Shown here piece by piece: positions 9,101 through 15,024 of a stretch of DNA of 64,000 bases. Each line of letters opens with the position of its first letter. The stretch's first letter is position 1. The stretch covers positions 277,514 through 341,513 of the forward strand of contig NZ_RCSU01000007.1 of assembly GCF_003991355.1 (NCBI RefSeq). Direction: 5' to 3'. The notes under the pieces are model-generated. The model did no database searches. It was given only the letters and a program-made list of their open reading frames with translations, and was not told the DNA's origin. Origin of the DNA: Pseudoflavitalea rhizosphaerae (lineage in GTDB: Bacteria > Bacteroidota > Bacteroidia > Chitinophagales > Chitinophagaceae). The translations under genes and the position numbers were made by a program.

Positions 9101-9742
9101 GCCTGCAAGCATTGGCTTCTCGAAGGCGAACTGGTAGAAGTTCTTGTATTCGCCGGAGAGGAGAGCGAGCTTGAGTTCATTATCGAGGTCTGTGCTCCAG
9201 GCTTCGCCGGCATATTCAACGTATCCGTCTACCAGCCATTTGGGAAGATCGAGCAATGCCTGGTTGGCGGCGAACTCTCCAAGATCATCTCCAAAAAGCA
9301 GGTTGTCTACGAGGATCTTTGCAATGCCCTGACGGATCTGTTTGCGGAGATGCTCATGGTTGCCATCGAAATAAAGGATCATCTTGTTGTTCACCAGCTT
9401 GGTGATGCCGCCGGTGGTTTGCCAGTCCATATTGAGGCCGATATTGGATTGCTGCAGTTCATCGAACGTATTGTAGATGGCGATATTGGCGCGGCGTTGC
9501 AATCCGTATTCAACAAATTGCTCCATAGCGGGAAGTTCTTCTTCGGCTACCTGTGCTACAAAGTTGGCAATGGTTTTACCATTGTCGTAGAAGTAAGTGT
9601 TGAAGTTGGTGGACTGATAATACTGCCACTTGAATTTCCTGAACTGAACGCGGTTCTTTCCAAACTCCACAGTATTGACCTGGGCGGTCAAATCAACATA
9701 TAGCAGCATTGTAGCAAGGAATACGAAAAATACTTTTCTCAT
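6191..9742 (-). CDS. large outer-membrane protein: peptidase-MA-like domain, PD40 beta-propeller and C-terminal beta-barrel (TolB/Omp85-like hybrid)
   Basis: The frame extends to 9766, but the methionine at 9742 begins a good signal peptide (MRKVFFVFLATMLLYVDLTA), giving 1183 residues. Residues about 25-280 resemble the gluzincin-like domain preceding PD40 repeats (LPKWLVDGYVEYAGEAWSTD corresponds to the usual WLxEGxAEY helix), but I see no HExxH zinc motif, so the domain is probably not catalytic. Residues about 300-560 contain TolB-like PD40 propeller blades (for example YPLLAWNGKGTKLACIYW and GIIFSSNRPSGSFDL). After a proline/threonine-rich linker, the last 350 residues alternate like an outer-membrane barrel and end in a terminal Phe (FAMGVDF). 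Such combinations are known in Bacteroidota; substrate and role are not established. It is likely anchored in the outer membrane with periplasmic domains. Confidence 0.82.
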   Translation of the reverse strand: MRKVFFVFLATMLLYVDLTAQVNTVEFGKNRVQFRKFKWQYYQSTNFNTYFYDNGKTIANFVAQVAEEELPAMEQFVEYGLQRRANIAIYNTFDELQQSNIGLNMDWQTTGGITKLVNNKMILYFDGNHEHLRKQIRQGIAKILVDNLLFGDDLGEFAANQALLDLPKWLVDGYVEYAGEAWSTDLDNELKLALLSGEYKNFYQFAFEKPMLAGHAFWNYIAETYKKENVTYFLYLARVYRNLNTASQRIAKKKFKDVLKDFMDKTTEKYYADLKGRRDAPKGAATVVEEVKHNRDYFRFTGNPAPRSMTYAVVEYVKGQHQVVLWENMVDRKVLLKSGVKSNENEVNPNYPLLAWNGKGTKLACIYWKEGKTHLFVYDGVVRFKRIKQEISPFEQILDFKYGLDDNTLLLSAVRNGQTDIYIYKIDSDSYEQITDDVYSDLDPSFVAFPSKTGIIFSSNRPSGSFDLKSDDTTVPNNRYNIFLADNWNRSEFRQISQLTNMQYGNARYPMQYNTSHFTFVSDQTGIANRFAGFFHTVRAGADTVFIVGDEILRNPDPLVLDSTLKAWGKNEPDSMFSFSMTNDSAYVFPITNYASNLLETKIAGDKGMISETRQQGNLKFLYRLRIDETALRRRNVNPKPTEYRKRILGQDATRASAGHAIQLKTPGNRDTTKNDAFETGFEKEPPPTNPPVTEPARAITAQDSAVAAQRIASIFDTGGEEPVGKEPILRKAKLFDYKLKFSVDNVSGGFNNDVLISRYQIYTGSLPVSMQNGSSFNGMIKASIFDLFEDIRFTGAFRLPLIGGIGSGGGASIGTGGAGIYVPVNQSLFDGGSEWFARVDYLKKRLDFSLLYYRKTEIGQVPLVNGNLLNLEAKSFTNLYQAVIKYPFDRVRSLRLSAGIRTDKVFLRTDWRQGAEISLDSPEIANQTFAVSRLEYVYDNSIQKATNILNGLRYKIYADLNAQVNKPEDKATNTQKTGRMTTNIGFDARYYFPIYRNFIWAVRGAGDMSFGDKKIIYYLGGSDGWLFPKYYPVPQPQDPTYAYQSLAVNLRGFKQNIANGNNALVINSELRFPVFSTLINRPINNAFVRNFQVIQFFDLGTAWNGEYNKLSRPSLTYPSDPNLPDFTYLKSKAGGIGPFAGTYGFGVRSMLLGYFLRLDAGWEMGRFFGGKPILHFAMGVDF

Positions 9743-9844
9743 TGGCTTAATCTGTTGAAATTCCATAGCCTCTCATTAATCTTTTAAAGTTAAAACAATC
9801 CGTATTACCGAAAAAAAATACAATTTGCGCAAAACCGCGCCACC

Positions 9845-10486
9845 ATGCTTACTATAAAGAAGTTCTCATTCAACCCGCTTCAGGAAAATACCTATGTGGT
9901 GTATAATGAGCAATCCGATTGTCTGATAGTTGATCCCGGCTGCTATTTCGAAAACGAACGCAATGAATTGAAACAATTCATTGAACAGAATGGTCTCCGG
10001 GCTAAATATTTGTTAAATACCCATGGTCATTTCGATCATGTTTTTGGCGATCAGTTCGTGTTCACCACCTGGGGGTTGAAGCCACGCCTGCATGAAACCG
10101 AAAAGGCCGTATTCGACAGGGCTTTGTTGGCTGCGGAACGGTGGGACATGAGCTTTGAACCCTATTCCGGGGACGTAATCTTTTTACGCGAATATGATAC
10201 CATACGGTTGGGTACTGACCAGTTAACGGTGCTCTTCACTCCCGGCCATTCCCCCGGCCACATCAGCTTCTACTGCAGAGAGCAGAACTTCATACTGAGC
10301 GGCGATGTGTTGTTCCGCGACAGTATCGGCCGCACAGACCTTCCCGGCGGGGATTTCAATCAGCTGGCCGAAAGTATTAGAACCCGTTTGTATGTGTTGC
10401 CCGATGAAACCATCGTTTATTCCGGCCACGGACCTGAAACCCGGATCGGGTACGAAAAGCAGCATAATCCTTTTGTACTGGGATAG
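9845..10486 (+). CDS. MBL-fold metallo-hydrolase (glyoxalase II-like)
   Basis: This 213-residue cytoplasmic protein has the full metallo-beta-lactamase metal set: HGHFDH (His60, His62, Asp64, His65), TPGHSPGH (third-site histidine), SGDVLFRDSIGRTDLPGGD (bridging aspartate) and SGHGPET. The length and the RTDLPGGD loop fit the glyoxalase II-like/hydroxyacylglutathione hydrolase-like group of small MBL hydrolases. It probably acts on a thioester, but the substrate is not determined by the motifs. It converges on the flippase gene with a 3-base gap. Confidence 0.9.
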   Translation: MLTIKKFSFNPLQENTYVVYNEQSDCLIVDPGCYFENERNELKQFIEQNGLRAKYLLNTHGHFDHVFGDQFVFTTWGLKPRLHETEKAVFDRALLAAERWDMSFEPYSGDVIFLREYDTIRLGTDQLTVLFTPGHSPGHISFYCREQNFILSGDVLFRDSIGRTDLPGGDFNQLAESIRTRLYVLPDETIVYSGHGPETRIGYEKQHNPFVLG

Positions 10487-10489
10487 ACC

Positions 10490-12019
10490 TTATCTGGTTG
10501 CCGGCCCGGCAAAGAATTTTCCTACAAGAGGGAGGCGCGCCAGCTCCTTTCTTTCCACTTTCATGATCAGCAAAGTGAACAGGAGGAAGAATAACAGTCC
10601 TGTACCGTAGTAGGTTATTTTGTAATACGAGCTGTGCGGGTCCAGGTTACGGGCAATCACTTCATGAAGGATATACATCAACGTTACGATCACCAGGTAT
10701 GTGATCAGCTTCTTCTTAGCGTAGGGGATGGGGTAATATTTTTGTCCCAGTACATAGCTGATGGCCATCATAAAGAAATAGCAACAGAAAGTGGCCCAGG
10801 CTGCTCCTGTGTATTTGAAATGCGGGATCCACCAGATATTGAGTAAAATGGTGATTACTGCGCCGGCGATAGTGATATACGCGCCGGTCATATTCTTGTT
10901 GGTGAGCTTATACCAGACGGAGAGGTTGTAATAAATGCCCAGGAAGATACTGGCCATGCTCAGCACCGGCACAATATGCAGGCCTTCGGCATACTCCGGA
11001 TGTTTGCCAGCTATCAATACTTTCCAGGCATCCAGGAAGAGTGCGATGAAGAGGAACATGAAACAGCAGGCAATTACGAAGAATTTCATCACCCTGGCGT
11101 ACATGCGCTGCGCGCCTTCATTCCGGCTCTGATTGAAGAAGAAAGGCTCGGCCGCCATCCGGAAGATCTGGATAAAGATGGTGATCAGCACGGCCAGTTT
11201 GTAGTTGGCGCCAAATACGCCCAGTTCGAACTCGCGTTGCGAAACAGTGGCCGTTGACACTTTCTGATAAACCAGCCTGCTCAGCATTTCATTGATCATT
11301 CCCCCGAAACCAACAATGATCAGCGGGTAACTGTATTTCATCACCGCTTTCCACAATTTCATATCGAACTGGAAACGGAAGGAAGTAAACTCTTTATATA
11401 ACAGCAATAAACATACGGCGCTGGCAATTACGTTGGCGATGATGAAATAGCCGATACCGATCTCCGGTCTGTACAACTGGCCAAGAAAAGTATAGGGATC
11501 AGCTTCGCGTGCGGGTTTGGCTACATAGAAGAAGAACAGCACAATGGCAACGTTCAGCACTACCGTTACCATATTGATGAATGCATATTTGCGCGGCCTT
11601 TCTTCCTGCCGTAAACGCGCCATGGGTATGGTATAGAGCGTATCGAAGAAAACGATCCAGATCATCCAGGTCACAAATTCCGGGTGTCTTTGCATCCCGA
11701 TAAAACTGGTCAGCGGTTTCTCGAATAAAAAGAGAAGGGCGGTGAACAGGATAGTGGTAATGATAACGGATACGTTGAGGGTATTGTACAGTTTCTGACG
11801 GTCATGGTCCTGCGCAAACCGGAAATAACTGGTCTCCAGACCATATGTAAACAAGATGTTAAGGAAGGGGATAACTGCGTAGATCTGCGTGAAAGCATAG
11901 GAACCGTTAGGGTCAAACAACTGGAACCCCAGCAGGCTGATGCCAAAGCTGAGGAACCTGCTGAATATCCTGGGAACGCCATACCAGAGGGTTTGACCGG
12001 CTAATTTCTTGATGCTCAA
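10490..12019 (-). CDS. Wzx/MurJ-like polysaccharide or lipid-linked oligosaccharide flippase
   Basis: This 509-residue membrane protein has about 14 hydrophobic helices over its whole length and the N-terminal signature of MOP-superfamily flippases (LAGQTLWYGVPRIFSRFLSF, then FDPNGSYAFTQIYA). It would move undecaprenyl-linked sugars across the inner membrane for surface polysaccharide or glycan assembly. There are no glycosyltransferase neighbours, so it is not part of a classic O-antigen locus, and the substrate cannot be named. In-family alternatives include MurJ-like lipid II flippases. Confidence 0.88.
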   Translation of the reverse strand: MSIKKLAGQTLWYGVPRIFSRFLSFGISLLGFQLFDPNGSYAFTQIYAVIPFLNILFTYGLETSYFRFAQDHDRQKLYNTLNVSVIITTILFTALLFLFEKPLTSFIGMQRHPEFVTWMIWIVFFDTLYTIPMARLRQEERPRKYAFINMVTVVLNVAIVLFFFYVAKPAREADPYTFLGQLYRPEIGIGYFIIANVIASAVCLLLLYKEFTSFRFQFDMKLWKAVMKYSYPLIIVGFGGMINEMLSRLVYQKVSTATVSQREFELGVFGANYKLAVLITIFIQIFRMAAEPFFFNQSRNEGAQRMYARVMKFFVIACCFMFLFIALFLDAWKVLIAGKHPEYAEGLHIVPVLSMASIFLGIYYNLSVWYKLTNKNMTGAYITIAGAVITILLNIWWIPHFKYTGAAWATFCCYFFMMAISYVLGQKYYPIPYAKKKLITYLVIVTLMYILHEVIARNLDPHSSYYKITYYGTGLLFFLLFTLLIMKVERKELARLPLVGKFFAGPATR

Positions 12020-12134
12020 ACGCGGATTATTTATAGATCAGCGTCAAAATTAAGGGTTCGGTTGAGAATACTGGCTGAAATTCAACTTACCGGCTTGTTG
12101 ATGGCTGAATTATGCAGGGTTTATTGTCCGTTAG

Positions 12135-12211
12135 TTGGTGCTTAGTTGCCTGGTAATTGCCTGGTAATTGCCTGTTAGTTGCCTGTTGAGTGCTGTCGGA
12201 GTGCTGCGGAG
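12135..12211. repeat. 11-bp tandem repeat, five clear units plus two decayed
   Basis: The units are TTGGTGCTTAG, TTGCCTGGTAA, TTGCCTGGTAA, TTGCCTGTTAG and TTGCCTGTTGA (12135-12189), followed by two weaker units beginning GTGCTG. The period is exactly 11 bases, about one helical turn. It lies in the 307-base divergent gap between the flippase (start 12019) and the secreted protein (start 12327). Nothing else recognisable is in that gap except a TATTTTTA string near 12291 that could be a weak -7 element for the right-hand gene. Confidence 0.8.
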
Positions 12212-12326
12212 GCTATGGAAGAGGTACCCTGATGGCATAACGGTCTGCTCAACCATTCTGTTCATTTCCTGCGGATATTCTAAACAGTTATGTATTTTTA
12301 GCCCGTTAAACCAAGTTGATAAACGT

Positions 12327-12986
12327 ATGAAAAAACGAATCCCCTTCTTCAGCCTGATGGCTGCTTCCCTCCTTTTTAGTGCAACTTCATTCTCTCAAAG
12401 CGCTATTGAAGGTAAAGTGGAACACACGAAAGGCAACAAAGCAGCAGCAGTTATCGAGCTTCCTTATCCTGAGGAGGAAGTTGCAGATATGCTCAGTGAT
12501 GCCATGGCCGCCAGAGGCGTGAAAGGCGATAAGGCCAAAGGTTTTGTTGTGTACCGCAATGTGCGGCTGAACGACAATGACCAGGACCTGAATGATATGC
12601 ATTTCAAAGTGGAACGCAAGAGCCGCAAAGAAAAAGATATCACCAATGTGTACCTGATCATCGGCAAACCCAGCGAAAATATCGGACTCCGCTCAGCAGT
12701 TGATTATCACAAGATCGAAGAGGCAAAATCCTTCCTGAATACTATGGTGCCTAAAATGGAAGCACATCACCTGGAAGTGCAGATCAAAGAACAGGAAGCA
12801 CTGGTAATAAAGGCTGAGAAGAAGTTCCAGTCGCTGGTGGAAGATTCTGTTTCTTATGTAGAAAAGATAAAAGGACTGGAGCAGAAGCTGAACACCAACC
12901 GTACAGACAGGGCATCCCAGGATGTTGAAGTGAAAAAACAACGCCAGACACTGGAAGCAATGCGTTCCAGGAGAAAGCCGAAATAA
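12327..12986 (+). CDS. secreted protein of unknown function with C-terminal coiled coil
   Basis: The open frame reaches back to 12168, but that part runs through the tandem repeats. The ATG at 12327 begins a clear signal peptide (MKKRIPFFSLMAASLLFSAT, cleavage near FSQS), giving 219 residues. The central part (residues about 25-125) shows alternating hydrophobicity, with the charged segment FKVERKSRKEKDITNVYLII. Residues about 135-215 are a long charged helix with heptad-like spacing (EVQIKEQEALVIKAEKKFQS and EKIKGLEQKLNTNRTDRASQ), very likely a coiled coil. I do not recognise the family. A periplasmic or outer-membrane-associated role is inferred from the signal peptide only. The gene is followed directly by the multi-hairpin repeat. 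Confidence 0.75.
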   Translation: MKKRIPFFSLMAASLLFSATSFSQSAIEGKVEHTKGNKAAAVIELPYPEEEVADMLSDAMAARGVKGDKAKGFVVYRNVRLNDNDQDLNDMHFKVERKSRKEKDITNVYLIIGKPSENIGLRSAVDYHKIEEAKSFLNTMVPKMEAHHLEVQIKEQEALVIKAEKKFQSLVEDSVSYVEKIKGLEQKLNTNRTDRASQDVEVKKQRQTLEAMRSRRKPK

Positions 12987-13000
12987 TATCGGAGATTGGC

Positions 13001-13110
13001 AGTCGCTCGCCTCCCGGCGAGCGACTTCTATTTGTTCGCCTCCGGCGAACACCACGTCGCCGGAGGCGACTAAACAAAAGTCACTCGCCGGAGGCGAGCG
13101 ACTGGCGACT
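13001..13110. repeat. GC-rich multi-hairpin repeat, copy 1 (between convergent genes)
   Basis: Four hairpins lie in a row: 13001-13026 (AGTCGCTCGCC, loop TCCC, GGCGAGCGACT), 13034-13050 (GTTCGCC, TCC, GGCGAAC), 13056-13070 (GTCGCC, GGA, GGCGAC) and 13079-13103 (arms of 11 with one mismatch, loop GGA). The block fills the gap between the convergent genes ending at 12986 and 13117. An almost identical block in reverse orientation is at about 46511-46620, and a partial copy is at 63960-63990. It could act as a two-way terminator or be a mobile intergenic repeat; no adjacent transposase is seen. Confidence 0.85.
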
Positions 13111-13116
13111 CACTAA

Positions 13117-14169
13117 TTACACTTCGCGTTTTGCTTCCAGAGTAAAACCGATAGTGGTCCCCACATCAGGGGTACTACGCACATGGATACTTTGTCCATG
13201 TGCTTCTATGATATGTTTACAGATGGCCAGTCCCAGGCCGGTACCGCCCTTGTCTCTGCTGCGGGCGGTATCAGTTCTGTAAAATCTTTCGAAGATGCGG
13301 TGCAGGTGTTCTTCTTCAATCCCGATTCCATCGTCGCCAATTTCAATCAGTACATGCGAGTCGTCGGTTTTGTAAACGCTGGCAACAATGGTGCCTCCGT
13401 TCTTACCGTATTTACAGGCGTTTTCCACCAGGTTGGTGAGTACCTGTTTGATCTTCTCTTTATCGGCAAACACAGTTATCGGTGCTTCACAACCTTTTTT
13501 GATAGAGGTTTTGATCTGCTTTGCCTGTGTTTTGATGGAGAGGGAATCGTAAGTTTCGCGGATCAGGTCCTGGATGATGAAATTCTGTTTGTACAATAAT
13601 TGAGCGCCGCTTTCGAGTCGTGAAATTTCATCGAGGTCATTCACCAGGTTCACCAGGCGGTCTACGTTCTTGGAGGTATTCTGCAGGAACTTCGTTCTTA
13701 CTTTTTCATCATCGGCAGCGCCGTCCAGCAGTGTTTCCACAAAACTCTGGATAGCGAAGATGGGCGTTTTGAATTCGTGGCTCAGGTTCTGCAGGAATTC
13801 TTTGCGGAAGGCTTCATTCTGGCGGAGCGATTCAATTTCACGGTTGCGTCTTTCACCCCATTCTTCCACGTCTTCCCTTACCTCATCGATACTTTTTTGA
13901 GGAAGGATGTATTTGAAATACACTTCCTCTTTCTTGGTGGCCTTGGTCTGGTAGATCAGTTTGTAAATGAGTTTGATCTTCCGGTAGATGAATCTTTCCA
14001 GGGTAATAATGATGAGGGAATAACTACCGGCGAATACAACGCCGAGTGAGACCAGACCGATCTTCCAGTTCATGGTGAGCACAGCGATACCGATAGCTAT
14101 CGGGATCGACAGGATGCCGGCTGTGTAAGCGGCTAATTGCCGGGGAGACAGGTTTTTCGTGGAAAGCAT
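13117..14169 (-). CDS. PhoR-type sensor histidine kinase
   Basis: This 350-residue inner-membrane kinase has two transmembrane helices at residues about 13-33 and 37-58 with only a few residues between them, so it has no real periplasmic sensor domain. A basic cytoplasmic linker helix leads to the dimerisation and phospho-acceptor motif NLSHEFKTP (His131). The ATPase domain has the N box (NLVENACKYG), G1 (GDDGIGIEEEH), F box (IFERFYRTD) and G2 (GGTGLGLAICK). It starts 9 bases after its response regulator, so the two are one operon. The membrane-embedded or accessory-protein signal is unknown. PhoR-like is a structural label; phosphate sensing is not shown. Confidence 0.92.
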   Translation of the reverse strand: MLSTKNLSPRQLAAYTAGILSIPIAIGIAVLTMNWKIGLVSLGVVFAGSYSLIIITLERFIYRKIKLIYKLIYQTKATKKEEVYFKYILPQKSIDEVREDVEEWGERRNREIESLRQNEAFRKEFLQNLSHEFKTPIFAIQSFVETLLDGAADDEKVRTKFLQNTSKNVDRLVNLVNDLDEISRLESGAQLLYKQNFIIQDLIRETYDSLSIKTQAKQIKTSIKKGCEAPITVFADKEKIKQVLTNLVENACKYGKNGGTIVASVYKTDDSHVLIEIGDDGIGIEEEHLHRIFERFYRTDTARSRDKGGTGLGLAICKHIIEAHGQSIHVRSTPDVGTTIGFTLEAKREV

Positions 14170-14178
14170 ACCACAATA

Positions 14179-14862
14179 TTACAGATCAAACTTATAACCT
14201 ACGCCTTTTACAGTTGTGATGCAGTCCACGCCGAGTTTCTGACGGACTTTCCGGATGTGGACATCGATGGTGCGGTCGCCCACAATTACATCGTTGCCCC
14301 ATACATGATTGAGGATCTCGTTCCGCAGGAACACGCGTCCGGGCCTCGAAGCCAGGAGGTACAGGAGCTCGAATTCCTTTTTAGCCAGTACCACGGAATT
14401 GCCATTCACTTTCACTTCAAATTTCACCGGGTCGATCTCCAGGTTGTCTATGCGGATCACCTTGTCTTCCGGCTCATCTTTGTTGACTCTTCTGAAGAGG
14501 GCATTTACGCGGCTGACCAGTACTTTGGGACTGATGGGCTTGCTCACGTAATCATCGGCGCCGGTTTCCAGGCCTTTGATATGGGAGCTTTCATCGTTCA
14601 GGGCGGTGAGGAAAATAATAAGGGTGTCTTTGAAGGCAGGCTGGGCGCGAAGGATCTCACAAACTTCCACTCCATTCTTCTTAGGCATCATAATGTCCAG
14701 TACAATCAACTGAGGCTGGCTTGATTTGGCCTTTGCCAGGGCATCATCACCGTCTTTGGCAGTGATCACATCATACCCTTCCCGGCTCAGATTGTACTGT
14801 ATGATCTCAAGGATATCCGGTTCATCATCAGCGATTAAGATCTTCTTTCCTTTAGAATCCAT
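14179..14862 (-). CDS. OmpR/PhoB-family response regulator
   Basis: I take the ATG at 14862 (MDSKGKKILIADDEPDILEI), giving 227 residues; the longer frame to 14907 runs through the -7 promoter element at 14881-14888. The receiver domain has the acidic pair Asp12-Asp13, phosphoacceptor Asp56 (VLDIMMPK), Thr in IFLTALND and Lys in VSKPISP. A winged-helix output domain follows (KEFELLYLLASRPGRVFLRN, then DRTIDVHIRKVRQKLG and VKGVGYKF). It should be phosphorylated by the kinase encoded immediately downstream and bind direct repeats at target promoters. The targets cannot be read from this window. Confidence 0.94.
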   Translation of the reverse strand: MDSKGKKILIADDEPDILEIIQYNLSREGYDVITAKDGDDALAKAKSSQPQLIVLDIMMPKKNGVEVCEILRAQPAFKDTLIIFLTALNDESSHIKGLETGADDYVSKPISPKVLVSRVNALFRRVNKDEPEDKVIRIDNLEIDPVKFEVKVNGNSVVLAKKEFELLYLLASRPGRVFLRNEILNHVWGNDVIVGDRTIDVHIRKVRQKLGVDCITTVKGVGYKFDL

Positions 14863-14880
14863 GTTAACAATTAATTTACG

Positions 14881-14888
14881 CAAAGTTA
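14881..14888 (-). promoter_or_regulatory. putative -7 promoter element (TAACTTTG) of the response-regulator/kinase operon
   Basis: On the minus strand TAACTTTG fits the Bacteroidota TAnnTTTG consensus. It lies about 19 bases before the chosen ATG, so the leader would be very short. No convincing -33 box is seen. Confidence 0.45.
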
Positions 14889-14988
14889 ATTTACCGCTGC
14901 AAGCCACATGTAGTTAATCGATTATGAAATTGTTAACTGATCTAATACGGGAATAATTGATTTTCCGGGCGATACGGTCAATTGGTCG

Positions 14989-14996
14989 TATTTTTG
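14989..14996 (+). promoter_or_regulatory. putative -7 promoter element (TATTTTTG) of the 738-residue protein gene
   Basis: TATTTTTG matches TAnnTTTG and lies 28 bases before the ATG at 15025. The region between it and the divergent regulator promoter at 14881-14888 is about 100 bases. Confidence 0.45.
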
Positions 14997-15024
14997 CAGG
15001 GTATCAACGGAGTTATCGCACCGT

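Noticed and set aside
8555..9703. Long plus-strand frames (149 and 201 codons) inside the PD40/barrel gene
   Set aside because: They are antisense to a clear domain-bearing gene and have no signal, motif or promoter of their own.
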